In this document: positions 1 to 11,275 of the stretch, piece after piece
How positions within the stretch are numbered: position 1 is the stretch's first letter
How the letters are laid out: every line of letters begins with the position of its first letter
From: Diphasiastrum complanatum
Lineage: Eukaryota > Streptophyta > Lycopodiopsida > Lycopodiales > Lycopodiaceae
NCBI GenBank assembly: GCA_029204225.1
Contig: CM055109.1
Location: 22,286,422-22,350,421, forward strand
DNA: 64,000 bases
Reading direction: 5' to 3'
Program-made: the position numbers and the translations under genes
The notes under the pieces: model-generated
Databases searched by the model: none
What the model saw: the letters and a program-made list of their open reading frames with translations, nothing else
What the model was told of the DNA's origin: nothing

Positions 1-1327
1 CTACCAGTCTTGCCTTGTATTTTGTCACATTTCCATCTAGTCCATATTTGAGCTTGAAAACCCATTTGCATTTGACGCTTCTGTGGTAATGGCTACAACA
101 TCCATATCTGATTCTTCCTCATGGACTCCATCTCTTCGTTCATGGCGCTCTTCGTGGTCTTGTTGACCTTCTGGGAGATTCTCTTGGGACAGTAATGCCT
201 TTGCCTTTGTCTGCTCTGCTCAGTCCGGAACCATCCCAGTTTACAGGTATTGTAGCAGTAGGCTGCCTCTCGAATCTTTCTTCTTCAGATTCGTCGCTCG
301 AATGGGAGACAACTCTAAAATCTTCATTTTCATGTTCGTCCTCTGCTCCCTCTATCACTTGCGATAGGTCATAGTATTGTCTCTCCAAAACTTCATAGTT
401 GACAAGATCGTCATTGACCATTGTCCTGCTCTCATCAAATCTGACATCTCTCACTATTTTCACAGTGTTCGTGTCTGGCATGTAGACTCTGTAGTATGAC
501 GAGTTGTTGTCATAACCTACCAGAAATCTCTGCTCGACTTTCTCATCAAGCTTCTTTCGAAGCTTATCAAGAATATGTGCAAAAGCTGCATAGACAAAGA
601 TTCTGATGTGAGATAGGTTGGGCTTTCTACCCCACCATAGCTCGTGTGGTATCGTGTGAGGGACAATAGACTTACCTATTCTGTTCTGGATGTATGCAGC
701 TGTAGCTACTACTTCAGCCCACAGTACCCTTGGAACCTTCGAGTAGGCCATCATGCATCTGGCTGCTTCCATTATGGTCCCGTTCTTTCTTTCAGCAACA
801 CCGTTGTGTTGCGGTGTGTAGGTTGTAGTCCTTTTGTGAATGATGCCATGATCATTACAAAAGTCAGTGAAGCGATTCGAGATGTATTCTCCTCCTTGAT
901 CTGTCCTGATCTGCTTCACTTTGTTGTCTGTACATCTCTCAGCCCAATTCACATATTTTGTGAATTTATCAAGTGCATCAGATTTATTCTGAATAAAATA
1001 CACTCTGACAAATTTACTATAGTCATCAATGAAGGTTATATAATACTTTGAACCTCCTACTGAGATCACATTGAATGGTCCGCAGATGTCAGAATGCACT
1101 AACTCCAAAATCTTAGTCGTTTTGTAGGAGTCTTTGATGAATGGAGTGCGTGACATTTTGTCCTTCAAACGTGCATCATAGGTGGTCGAACTGGTTGCAT
1201 TCGAGATGCTGACCCCTATTATCGCTCCATGATGGCTTGCTTGGTAGAGTGCCATTGAGTTCATGTGGCATACATAGTCTCCTATGCCACAGAGTGTCTG
1301 GCGAGTCATCATGAGTTTGATGCACAT
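1..1327 (-). pseudogene. Copia integrase and start of reverse transcriptase
   Basis: Integrase joins element cDNA to host DNA through a D,D-35-E triad. All three positions are visible: Asp in LVHSDICGPF, Asp in RTDQGGEY and Glu in NGVAERKNG, followed by the C-terminal part (WAEVVATAAYIQNR, FLVGYD). The frame ends at 140 after a basic linker (RRSTRPRR). Below 140, another frame gives the usual reverse transcriptase opening (NEEMESM, then WVFKLKYGLDG and TKYKA), which runs off the window edge. The triad looks intact, but the break at 140 and the neighbouring shifts make it a pseudogene. The zinc HHCC part overlaps the protease frame at 1176-1330, which indicates a frameshift there. Confidence 0.85.
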
Positions 1328-1955
1328 GATCTACAGGTAGGCGCACCTTCAGATGATATAGGTTTCTTTTCCTTCTGTCTTGAGCGATCAAAGTACTGGT
1401 ACTGGCGTCAATCACGTTGCATGCTTCATCGAAAAACGTCACATGCATCCCTGCATCTGTTATTCTAGCTACAGAAAACAAGCGTGTAGGCACGAACAGA
1501 ACGTCTTCGAGTCGTCTGTCTCTGCCATTGGTGCTGAGCCATAGTGAATCAATACTGTTCACTTGATGTCTAGATCCATCTTTAAGAACTATGAATCTTG
1601 AAGAATCTACACTTCTGAAATTAGACATTATTCGTCTTGATGTCACGAAGTGCGAGGTGGCTCCTAAATCTAGGATCACCTCATGTGTGTTAGATGTTGA
1701 TGCTGCACACACGTCTTCATAGATATAGGTGGTCAAACAGTTTTTGTTCGTTCTTTCTTCGCCCATTTTTGAGCTCTCAGGCTCCTCGACATAGGATGAA
1801 CCTTTGTTGTTCTCCTGTCTGTTCTGCGCTGATTTGTTTCTTGGGTTCTGGCGGCAATCCATGGCTGCATGACCCTTCTTGTGGCAGTGAATACACTCAA
1901 TCTTTGAATTGAGCCAGCATGAATCAACCGTATGCCCGTCTCTTCTACATTTCAT
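1176..1955 (-). pseudogene. Copia gag zinc knuckles and aspartic protease
   Basis: The N-terminus holds two CCHC-like knuckles (CRRDGHTVDSCW with its first Cys just upstream, and CIHCHKKGHAAMDC), which bind RNA in Gag. About 80 residues later comes the protease active-site region, LDLGATSHFV. Copia proteases normally have DSGA, so the Ser to Leu change may reduce activity. The pre-integrase segment (LWHRRL) is near the C-terminus, where the frame is lost and integrase continues in another frame. The product would process the polyprotein in the virus-like particle. Confidence 0.8.
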
Positions 1956-2512
1956 GCAAGCCTTCTTGTCTCCACCTTGTTGTTTAGACCTCCCTTTGCT
2001 CTTCCAGTTTCTCTTGCTGGTCCCTTCTGCTTGCTGATCACGATTCTACCTCTGATTTGACTCCCTCTTAGGGTTAAATTGTTTTTTGGATTTTTCTTTG
2101 TTGCCGTAGAGGGCCTGGTCAAAACCATCCTTGTGATCAAGGTGTTCTCTGGCCTCGACTTCCTCTCGAATCTCGGCAATCGCCTTTTTGAGATTCATGG
2201 TAGGATCTTTTGCAAGAAGGCTTCTCGTCGTCTTGAATGATCTGGGTAAGGCTCTCAACAGGTAGGTGAGCTTCTTTTCAATTGACAGTGTGTTCTCTGC
2301 TCCAGAGTTGTGTAGTGATAGAAACAGATCCTTCATCTTCCTTAAGAAAGAAGTGAGGTCTTTTCCATCCCACTATAGATTTGTTAGCTGATCTTCCAGT
2401 ATCATGATTTGACTTCTTGATTTCATCTGAAATCTTGTGAGCAATGCATCCCACATCTCCTTCAAGAACTATGTAGATCTTGCTCTGCATGCTGCTGATT
2501 GAAGCCATTGCT
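1956..2512 (-). pseudogene. Copia gag, capsid region (UBN2-like)
   Basis: Two overlapping frames together resemble a Copia Gag capsid. The N-terminal part starts at MASISSMQSKIY (2508), and the central part has the LTYLLRALPRSFKTT and AIAEIREEVEAREH blocks seen in plant Copia Gag. It lies directly upstream of the zinc-knuckle frame on the minus strand and just downstream of the primer site, as expected. The frame changes between 2336 and 2278 mark at least one frameshift. Confidence 0.65.
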
Positions 2513-2615
2513 TCTAGAGTCTGTTCTCTTGTTGATGGTTGTTTGTCTGAATGTTAAGCCTCCTAGATCTGATAGCTTCTTGGCTATGTTAGATTATGAC
2601 AAGATAAGTAGGAAG

Positions 2616-2627
2616 GCTCTAATACCA
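2616..2627 (-). other. Primer binding site (initiator Met-tRNA type), one mismatch
   Basis: On the minus strand the sequence is TGGTATTAGAGC. It differs by one base from the plant Copia primer site TGGTATCAGAGC, and one base separates it from the LTR end. Confidence 0.8.
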
Positions 2628-2628
2628 C

Positions 2629-3578
2629 TGATGGAGGATATTTCATGGTCAGATGAATCGCAATCGCGAAACTGCCGTGAAACAGTTGCTAAGGCGAAAC
2701 AACCACGGTGCAATGCGATTCGGATGGAGTTTAGATGCGTTCTCTAGACACTACCAGATGAATCACTCCTACAATCCTCCAAACTGTAGTTAGACACTGC
2801 TGATTGACGTTTATAATTTAATGCGACATTCAACAAATTCAACCAAAGTGCGGAAATGAAATGAATGGGAGAATTAGACACACGAATAATAGCAGACGCA
2901 TTTGCATTCAAGATCATACATCATAAATTGACATTTGCACAATGGCTACAACATCATATATTGATTTTTTTCTGATTCTTCGAGCACTGCATGCAGATCC
3001 ATGCAGTGCGTTGGCGTGAGAGAAATACAGTTCTCTCACGAGTGGATGTCTAGCTTACTAGCGGACCTGTGGATCTTTATGGATCCTGCTCACAGGACTC
3101 GTTCGCACGCAGACGGACTTCTTGTCTGCATTTCATCTTGATTTCTTACTAGCATCAGACTACTTCATCTGTATATTCATATATGTGTCAAGTATCATCC
3201 AGTAACTATATAGTCGTTCTATGTAACTTTAAGATTAGAGTAATTAAACATTTACAACTAATCAGGAAATTACAAGAGTGGGAGATTAGCCACAACCTAG
3301 AGTGTATCTACTGACATCATGCCATCAGATCAGATATCTGTACTTTTGGGTACTTGCATGATCTTTGTTGGTACTCTTTGGAGCGTGAGGGTAGAAAAGG
3401 TTTCGCGACATTTTTCGTGTCGCGTCCTTGGTTTCGTTTTCGTTGTTTGACTTTCTCGTGTTGGACCGCAAAAGATTCTCGTTTGAGAATATTTCGTGTT
3501 CGTGTCTTCCCGTAAGGTGTTCACGAAACTTTCGTGCTTCATGTCTCTTGACTTCCGTATTCGCGAACATCTTCGTCA
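2629..3578 (-). repeat. 5' LTR of the left-edge Copia (candidate limits)
   Basis: It begins TGATGGAGG next to the primer site. The far edge is placed at CTTCGTCA, giving TG...CA ends and about 950 bp. The far edge is inferred because the partner LTR is outside the window. The 3330-3578 end is rich in CG dinucleotides and TTCGTG words and contains a 7-bp hairpin (3404-3424). Confidence 0.5.
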
Positions 3579-3633
3579 GGCAAAGGGTTGAAAGCTAGCA
3601 AAGCTTTGTAAATAGAAATGTTTTGTTTCTTCA

Positions 3634-4150
3634 GTGTGCTTGTTGAACAATCTATCAGATACTAGTCAACAGAAAACAAGATCTAGTTTAGCAGCTTGAT
3701 AGAAAACAAGAAAAAGAATCAATAGCTATCATCATACAATAGGAGAAAATCCAAGTTTACTCTTGAGGCTCCAAAAAGTTTCTATCTTCTTACTATGGAG
3801 AATGGAAAAACATAGTAAAAGACACTTCCTTTGCAAAGTTAGGTGAAAATCCAGCATGTAATAAGGAAGTAGATTCAACTCTCTTGCCCCAAAGTGAAAA
3901 CCCTAGTCTAGATCCAACATGCTTGGTAGGTGCATGGTAGGTACAAATCTCACCATAAATCAAGGTCTAGATCCTACAAAGTAGGAATCACTACCAAATG
4001 GACCCAACCACTCCTCGAGACTCATGGTAACCTACATTAGGTGTAGATTGACAAGTGGCACTTTGGCCATTCAAGTGACTAACAAAAATTATTGACAAAA
4101 TATACAATATTCTACATGGCTAGATTTGCCAATGTAGGCAATTTTTCACA
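3634..4150 (-). repeat. Partial LTR of the 42-kb Copia family, reversed
   Basis: The reverse complement follows the LTR at 41993-42683 through several blocks: the AATCTATCAGA region, the CTTCTTACTATGGAGAATGG block, the AGCATGTAATAAGGAAGT block and the terminal CAATTTTTCACA. Its start is truncated and no internal region adjoins it, so it is a solo or broken LTR. Confidence 0.75.
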
Positions 4151-4280
4151 AGCATGGCCCAGGTTGCCATTGGCAAGACATGTGTCCCATCGACTTGCCT
4201 CGTGGCAAGGCTAACTTGTTTTTGATCCACTAACCGGACCCACAATACAGTAGCACAATAGTTCTACTTATATTCTAACT
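4151..4280 (-). repeat. Fragment of the 31-kb LTR family, reversed
   Basis: It shares GACTTGCCTCGTGGCAAGGC, the TACAGTAGCACAAT block and a (T)GACCCAGG-like start with the reverse complement of 31080-31210, and matches 26283-26462 in the same orientation. It directly abuts the preceding LTR fragment. Confidence 0.65.
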
Positions 4281-6060
4281 CATTCATTTTCAAATCCTTG
4301 GAGTGACCTCTTTGTATAATTTCTTGTTGTGATAGAATGATAGAAAATTCTTCAAATTACGGCAATATATTTTCAATGATTAGTGAGCTTCAAGAAACTA
4401 AATATAGAATGAGCAAGAGCTGTGATGCTCACAATGAATGCACAATGTTATTTCTTGGTTTTTTGCTTGAATGTGTATTAATATTGAAATACACAAAAAT
4501 AATTTAATTTTATTGTTTACGAGATGTATAAATTGTTAATCTATTTGGACAATGTTCATAGATCTTTTTTTGTCTTACAAAAGTGTGATACTGAGATAGT
4601 CTATTGTTTTAAATTTGGTATTATTGGTTCTGTGTAAGCTCTCGTGCTTGATAGCTTAGGATTTTTTTTTTGGATAGATCACATATTATACTATGAACAA
4701 CATGTCGTGCTTCTGGGTTGTCCCTAATACCTAATTACAGTTCAATATCATTGGACATGGGATCATTATTAAATTTCTCAATGGTGATTTTATCTTTATA
4801 CTCATGTACATCCATGCAATTTCATTGATCATGAGCTTTCCTCTGTTGTTGAGTTCATTGCTCAATATCTCTCCATCAAGTCCATCTTTGATTTGGAACT
4901 CATTATTACTTCATGAAGTCTCTTTACCCTTATTTTGTTTGAATCTTCAATCATTACCCAAGGTTTTTTTTTGGGTCACTATAGCTTGATTAGGACACTC
5001 AATTTCATTTTGTCCAGTGTGCAACTATGACTAATAAGTGGCTCTTAGATTAGGTGTTGGTAGGTTATCTTATTTTGTAGACGAAATAGAAAATAACTTT
5101 TTCCAATTTTATTCATTTGCTCGTCTCACCTTTTGAGATCCTCTTCCCATTTTCTATCCATACTTTGTAGCATTTGCACCTTTAAATCTTTTGTGGATAA
5201 AGTTGCCTTTCGCTCCATAACTTTAGTTTGTATAAGCATTCACTAGAAGGCAAAATTTTTGAGGATTAATTTTATTTATTGATTTCTTTTCCCTTCCATT
5301 GTTGTGACAAAAATTATATTTGCAAATTCAAAGAATAAAATGTACAAAGAATATTCTCTCCTCAAAGAAATACCTGAATGGGTCACTGATTACAATTATT
5401 TGTTACTAGAATTAAACATTGTAGCAAGACACCTTAGCAGAATGATTATGCTCGGCTCATAGAACACATCACAGTGACCAATTTTGCTTTTTACACCGTT
5501 AGAGTATGACTTCCAACAAAATAGTTATGAGTAAAAGTAGAAGCAATAGAATTGTATATGTTAATTAAACTTAGTACTTTAAGTGGATGGCTTGTAATGT
5601 TTGGAACACAATCTAGAAACATTCTTCAATCTTGATAACTTGTTCACATAGACATTCATAATTGTTAACGACTAGGTAAAATGAATTTGTTTGAAATAGA
5701 AGAATAAAAAGAAATTCAAATGGATTTCCCACATTTTATCATTAGTATTAGTGTTTGAACTTACAACATAGTCTGGAGATCATGTCCATTATCTTCTTCA
5801 ACTTGAATTAAGTTTATATGTTGAGGTCTTTTTTTTTAATCACAATAAACAAGGAAGTTTTTTCTCTCTTGAATTAGTAGGAAGAGATAATTGAAGTCCA
5901 ATATATTTATTCTCTTTGGAAAAGAGTGCCTTAAAACATAGAGGCCAAACATTTTTTGTTCTTAGAGTTAAAAGGGAAGAAAAGAGAAACTTCGGAATTT
6001 GAACCATAGGGGTCTCTTTAGTTAATTCCCCCCTCTCCTAACTTCGGAATTTGAACCATA
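4281..6060. other. Noncoding AT-rich stretch, nothing recognised
   Basis: Both strands were read. There are only short frames without recognisable domains, scattered poly-T runs and no LTR ends. Confidence 0.5.
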
Positions 6061-6065
6061 GGGCT

Positions 6066-6115
6066 CTCTCTCTCTCTCTCTCCTTCAAACCCCCCCCCCC
6101 GCCCCCCCACCCCAC
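6066..6115. repeat. (CT)n followed by a C-run, low complexity
   Basis: A CT microsatellite at about 6066-6082 is followed by a C-rich run. A second CT tract lies at about 6430-6460. Confidence 0.8.
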
Positions 6116-6395
6116 AAGAGAAAAGGCGTTCCCTTGTCTCTCTCTCCATCCATGCTCTTAGTCTCCCCACATGTTGCTTTCTTGAGGCATTAAAAAGCAA
6201 CATTTCCTGGATGCTGAGGCAAGAACTAATGCCTCAGCCAGCTAGTTCTTGGCTCTTGGCTCTTGGCTGTGCAAAAACGCAGTTTGTGGTTAAGCAACCA
6301 CGTCCAAGAACTGGAGTGCTAGGATCAATGCCTGGCTCACAAATTTGCTCTGGCAAAAGCCATTTTTAGGCAATAGTTCCTGGTTGGCTAACTAG

Positions 6396-7130
6396 GTGCT
6401 TCATGTGAATTGGGCAGGCCAAGATCGATCGATCTCTCTCTCTCTCTCTCCCTCTCTCTGCCTGCGTTCACCGGGCAGGTTCACTGGGCATCGGTGCGTT
6501 CGCCGGGCAGAAGGGCGTTCTCCAGGCAGGTGCGCATTTCACCGGGCAGGTTCACTGAACGTCAGTGCGTTTTTCGGACAGGACAACGGAATGTGCAGAT
6601 CAATGGATTCGCAGAGGTGGGCTCGCAACACCAATTGCAAGTTTCAAAATCTGCAGCTCAATAGATCTTCCAATGGATTCGCAGAGGTGAGATCGCAACA
6701 CCAGTTGCAAGTTTGCCTATCACTGTGAGTTTGCATTCGTAGCCAGTCTAATGATTCGTGAGTTTGCTAACAAGTTGGCAAATGAAACCGTGGGTTCACT
6801 GGCAGGAATGTGAGATCGCAGGTAGAGATGCAAACTTTAACAGGTTGCAAATGAAAATGTGGGTTCGCTGGCACATGTTGCAGGTTGGCCAGTACTGATC
6901 ACAGTGGGTTTGCGTGACTTTACAGGCAGGTGTGTGGCGAACATGGTTATTGGTAAAACCGACTAGTAGGCGATTGAGGATGGCGAATTCCGGGCCAAAT
7001 AGATCACAGGAAGCGAAAGTGAATAGGCAGCAGACCAGTATTCACAGGCCATTAGTAGGTTGGTTCGCAACAGCTATTATGGGATCGCAGCAGATGAGAA
7101 TTCGCAGATAGTTCGTGAGTTAGCAATTCA
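6396..7130 (+). other. GC-richer island with imperfect short repeats
   Basis: Base composition changes sharply from the AT-rich flanks. Imperfect repeats recur: a CACCGGGCAGGTTCACTG-like unit appears twice (about 6470 and 6540) with further CGGGCAG/CAGGCAG variants. A unit beginning CAATGGATTCGCAGAGGTG occurs at about 6602 and again at 6672, and GGTTCGCTGG/GGTTCACTGG words recur up to 6900. Frames at 6396-6728 and 6410-6664 are open but repeat-driven and match no family I know. It may be a decayed minisatellite or part of an unknown element. Confidence 0.4.
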
Positions 7131-7147
7131 GTCGATGTTGTAGATGA

Positions 7148-7360
7148 TCTAGTTATCATATTTCTGATAGTGAGGCCACAAGTTCCTCAGAGGAATCCGA
7201 AGATGGGCATCAGGAAGTGATTGAAACAAAAGTGGACAGGTTTAAGATGTTGCCGCTGCTATGTCTGAAGGAGCAACTTGCAGATAATCAATACCGAAGC
7301 TACTGCAACTCTGAGATCGAGGATCTTGAGAGATTAAAACAGTGGCGTGTTGAGGTTTGA
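7148..7360 (+). CDS. Unidentified open frame (71 codons, no start codon in frame shown)
   Basis: An open frame runs from just after a TGA at 7145 to a TGA at 7358. The translation is not repeat-like. It has an acidic serine-rich start (SEATSSSEESEDG), then VDRFKMLPLLCLKEQL and a charged end (SEIEDLERLKQW). It could be a terminal exon of a host gene, or of an unrecognised element. I do not recognise the family. No ATG opens it, so if real it is an exon or a fragment. It follows the GC-richer island directly, and the DNA beyond it returns to AT-rich composition. Confidence 0.3.
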   Translation, partial: SSYHISDSEATSSSEESEDGHQEVIETKVDRFKMLPLLCLKEQLADNQYRSYCNSEIEDLERLKQWRVEV

Positions 7361-8029
7361 TATGCACACTTTTGCCAGTATCACCTGCTATTGAAGATCA
7401 TCAGAGGGCCCGCAACTTTTATGGTCACAAGAGAGTTTCACACTTTGCAAGTTACACGTTAGTCATTATTTGGCCCTGAGCATTTGACAGTATACATTAT
7501 TTGGCATTATTTGAGTATTTTGTTTTGAATTTTTTTTTTCGGTTTCAGATGCCAATGTCTGTGCTAATGGTTTCAAAATTTACAGATTTAAAAATATGCA
7601 TGCCCAAGATTGAAAAGTTCAACATTAACAAGAACAATCCCAAATCAAAAACATGCCAAAAATAACTTAGAAGTGTGACACCAACCAAGTTAGAAAAATT
7701 GATACTTCTAACAAGCTAAAACATTGGACCTACATCAAAAAACTATCTTACATAATACATCTGCACAAAAATTATACCAAAAATCGGATCAAACAGGAAA
7801 AAGCAAAACAAAAAAAGTCAAGCAAGAAAACTGCTAATGATTAGCCACAACCATTTTGATCATAACTTCGTCATTTCTTGGCCAAATAAAAAAAACACGC
7901 ACACACACACATATACAACTAACAATTAGGTCTAGATATCTACAACGTCAAATAATAAATAACTACCAATAAGTTAATTAAAAATAAGTTTGAGCAGAGC
8001 ATAAAAGTGTAATGGACTCTCTGAAAAAT

Positions 8030-9065
8030 CCAGCAAGTAAAAGCCATTACCATCCTTTTGATCCAAAGCATCTCCTTTGTGCATGAAGTCAAGACTTTGT
8101 ACTCGGCCTCACTAGAAGATAATGAGATTGCTGCTTGTTTCTTCGACATCCATGAGATAGCTCCATCACCTATGAAAATAACATGATCACTTATGGATTT
8201 CCTATCCATTTGATCACCAACAAAGTCTGAATCTGAAAATCCACATAAGTTAGGTGATGGTCCTCCATAAACGATGCCAAAATCTATAGAACCTGAGATG
8301 TACCTCAATACTCCCTTGCCTAACTTCCAATGCTCCACACTAGGATCATGCATAAAATGACTTAATCTACCAGCACAATATTTAAGATTAGGTCTTGTAA
8401 TGGTTATATATATGAGTGAACCAACTAGCTTCCTATAGAGAGTAATGTCCGCGAAGGATCTTTCATTACCTCAGCTTTACATTTGACTCTATTGGTGTAT
8501 CACAAGATTTATCATCTAACAAAAATATTTTTAGAATAGAATTAGCATACTTCTCTTGAAAAATGAAAGTAGATTGAGAAGTTCTAAATATCTCTATTCC
8601 CAAGATATAATGCAAAAGACCAAGATCATGCACATCAAACTCATTTTTTAGTGCAATCTTTATATCATCAATATCTTGATTGTTGCCTCCACTCAGAATG
8701 ATATCATCCACGTAGATTAGAAAAATGATAACATCATTTTCAACAAATCTATAGTAAAGTGAATGATCATATACTCACTCATCTTGAAATTTTGAGAAAG
8801 TAGAAAGATGTTAAGCTTAGCACACCAACTCCTTGGTACTTGCTTAAGTCCATACAAACTCTTTCATAGAAAGAACACATGATTAGGCTTGCCATGTGAA
8901 ATATAGCCTTCTGATTGCTCCATAAACACCTCCTCCTCAAGATTACCATTCAAGAATGCATTTGTGACGTCCAATTGTCATAGATCCCATCCAAAAGGGT
9001 CTGCCTTACTTGATCACAGATTCGAAGTTGCTGGATCTATGCAATCGATTCCATAGGCATGCACA
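8030..9065 (-). pseudogene. Copia reverse transcriptase-RNase H fragment
   Basis: On the minus strand the frame passes the [11 protein letters not shown] block (about 8970), the IILSGGNN block after the YVDD position (about 8700), LGIEIFRT, YRKLVGSLIYI and TRPNL (about 8440-8380), then RNase H (FSDSDFVGD, ISLSSSEAEYK). It ends near 8040, before the usual HIEI block. Several frameshifts (about 8460 and 8770-8890) break it. It lacks gag and integrase. It is probably a different insertion from the reverse transcriptase piece to its right, because reverse transcriptase motifs occur twice in the same orientation. Confidence 0.8.
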
Positions 9066-9086
9066 AAATTATAGTGAATGAAATTT

Positions 9087-9900
9087 TTAGCTTTGCAGAA
9101 GTGTTGAATTAAATGCAGTGATCAGAGCAAGAACATTGTCTTCCTTTTGCCAAACTTCAATACCAAGACAATAATGCATCAACCCTAAATCGCTCATGTC
9201 AAAGGTATTGGAAAGGTATGATTTGATTTCATCAATTAAGTCCATATTATTTCTTGTAATAATCAAATCATCGACATAGAGGACAATGAACACTATATAT
9301 GAGTTTTGCCTACAAATGTAAAGATTAGGATCATCATCACTCTTTACCATTTCCCTTCGCTTGAAGTGTTCATCAATGCAAGAGTACCACTCTCGTGGTG
9401 CTTGCTTCAATCCATATATGGCTTTGTTGAGTTTACAAACCAAATGATCTCTCCCTGGCTCAACAAACCCGTGAGGTGGCTCTAATTATACCTCTTCATC
9501 CAACACTCCATTAAGAAAAACAAATTTGATGTCCATTTGCTGAATTTTCCAACCATAGAAAACAGAAATTGCAATGATAGAACAAATAGTTACCATTTTG
9601 GCTACGGGCGCGAATCTCCTCAAAGTCTATACCTTCCTGCCACTCAAAACCTCTTGCAACTAGTCATGCCTTGTACTTATTGAGTTGCCCATCTGCTCCA
9701 TACTTCGTCTTGTAGATCCACTTACATGTGATAGGCGTCTTACCATCAGGTAGCTCAACCAAGTACCACATTTTGCTCTTTGATATATCCTCCATTTCTG
9801 TTTCCATAGCTACGTGCCACTCCTTGTGTTCCTTTGCTTCGTTAAAAGTTTTAGATTCTTGAGCCGTTAAGATGGATTCCATTAGGGCTAGATTCATCTC
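9087..9900 (-). pseudogene. Copia reverse transcriptase fragment
   Basis: Reading leftwards from 9897: the opening block (WHVAMETEMEDISKS, CKWIYKTKYGADG), the (Q)MDIKFVFLNG block where SAFLNG is usual, AIYGLKQAPREWY, the active-site YVDDLIITRNN, and LGLMHYCLGIEVW. The protein breaks off soon after, at about 9100, where the next Copia fragment starts. Stops and a frameshift lie near 9480. The YVDD aspartates are kept. In the complete enzyme this domain copies element RNA into DNA. Confidence 0.8.
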
Positions 9901-9918
9901 TAGTCGAGCTAGAGGTTT

Positions 9919-10123
9919 TCAATTTCTACTTGATCTCCTAAGCTCTCCTTGCTCACTTGATTCGGGAGTATCTCTCTTATTAGCATCACTTGTTACTGAC
10001 AAGTACCACTTAGGCACTCTCTGTAAATCACGATCTTTTGTGCATCTTGTTGGATTTATCTCCTCTACTCTCCTAAATCCCATTTTAATTTGCCTCCATT
10101 CATGTTGCATTTTTACTCACGTT
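9919..10123 (-). other. Copia-adjacent segment with a motif repeated at 19.8 kb
   Basis: The minus frame starts MQHEWRQIKMGFRRVEEINP. A close variant (HEWRQINIEFRRVEDINP) is read on the plus strand from about 19820. The segment sits where an integrase-to-reverse-transcriptase linker would be, but I do not recognise the motif. Confidence 0.35.
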
Positions 10124-10506
10124 TGTGAAAGTACTGTACTTTAGGACCATAAATGGATCTACAAAAGATCCACAAGAGTGATTGGATGCTTGCTTAACAA
10201 TCTATCAAAAAACTAGACACAAAAAAGTTGATCTAGATTGGCAATTTGACAAACAACAAGCATTAACAATCAAAAGCATTGATCAACATCAAAATCCGAG
10301 CCCACACGTGTGTACTACAGGCTGTAGTATGGCCTTCAACCTAAGAAACAAGTAGAAACTGATTTGGTTTCATTTGGATCACAAAAACTCAATGTACATA
10401 GTGAACTAGCTTGAGATTGCCAATGAGCTCCAAAAAATTTCTATCTTCTCACTATGGAGAGAGGGAATACATAGCAAATTCGACTTCCTTCTTGAAGTTA
10501 AGTGGA
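10124..10506 (-). repeat. Partial LTR of the non-autonomous Copia family, reversed
   Basis: It begins TGTGAAAGTACTGTACTT, the reverse complement of the LTR end at 11943 and 15623, and continues for about 380 bp to the CTTCTTGAAGTTAAGTGG block. There it stops abruptly against an integrase remnant. Confidence 0.8.
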
Positions 10507-11275
10507 AAAATCATCTATGAAAGTTACAAACATTGAAGCTCCACCATTTGACTTAGTGCTAGGAAAGTGAACATCTGAATGTATTAGCTCAAGAGGATGA
10601 GATGGTTTGGAGATTGAACTTGAAAAAGCCTTCCTATGTGCCTTGGATAGTGCACATGCTTCACAAACCTTTTAGCTAGGGACCTTGGAAGTCCTAAGGC
10701 AAACTCCTCCTTGCACATAGCCTCCATTGAACTTGCATTGATGTGTCCAAGCCTTTTGTGCCAAAGATCAAAACTTGACAACTTGTCCCCCTCGGCTAGC
10801 ATCACAACATTGGTGTCAACAAAAGCATCTAACTTGTAAAGCTTTCCAAGTCTAGTGCCTTTAGCAATAACTTTTCCATTCTTCTTTATGTAACAATCAT
10901 TTTATTGAATTCCACACAAAAGCCAAGTGGAATGTACAAAACTCCATCAACATTGACTCAATTTGAGGATCCTAAATACAAGGGGATGGAACCTACTCCT
11001 TCTATATTACAAACATTATCATTTTTTGTAAAAATAGACTTGATAGGCCCTTCATAAGACAAAAAAGTTGAAAAGTACTTGTCATGTGAGAACTTGCCCC
11101 ACTATCTATCCACCATGGATCTTCTCCTTTGAAACTTGATGAAGAGAAGCTTGACATCATTAGTGAGTCTTCTTGTGGACTCTCCTCCTCCTCTTGGTTG
11201 ATATTTGCTTTCCCTTGTGCTTGCTTTTTCTTGAAGCATTCTAAGGCATAGTGCCCCATCTTGCTACAATAATAG
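10507..11275 (-). pseudogene. Copia zinc knuckle, protease and integrase start (interrupted element)
   Basis: Reading leftwards from 11275: a CCHC knuckle (second Cys onward: CSKMGHYALEC), a Lys/Glu-rich spacer, protease PWWIDSGASSHMT with the DSGA active site intact, then the pre-integrase zinc region (LWHKRLGHINASSMEAM) and the first integrase block (PLELIHSDVH, frame-shifted, about 10590-10507). The upstream part of the same gag continues at 15624, on the other side of a complete inserted Copia element. Integrase is cut at 10506 by an LTR fragment. This is one gene split by an insertion and truncated at its 3' side. Confidence 0.8.

Larger units (their letters stand above)
1..3578 (-). mobile_element. 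Ty1/copia retrotransposon, 5' part, truncated by the left window edge
   Basis: On the minus strand the order is LTR (3578-2629), primer site (2627-2616), gag (about 2510-1950), zinc knuckles and protease (1955-1330), integrase (about 1300-300) and the first part of reverse transcriptase (about 170-1). This is the Copia order, with integrase before reverse transcriptase. The rest of reverse transcriptase, RNase H and the 3' LTR lie outside the window. The coding parts sit in different frames with stops, so the copy is dead. The LTR is unlike the TGTGAA-type LTRs found elsewhere in the window, so this is a separate family. Confidence 0.85.

Noticed and set aside
644-1051. 135-codon plus-strand frame opposite integrase
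   Set aside because: It is the antisense shadow of the Copia integrase; its residues show no domain and the minus frame explains the openness.
3325-3570. 81-codon Lys/Arg/Glu-rich minus frame
   Set aside because: It lies within an LTR and no homologous block was recognised; openness is explained by CG-rich composition.
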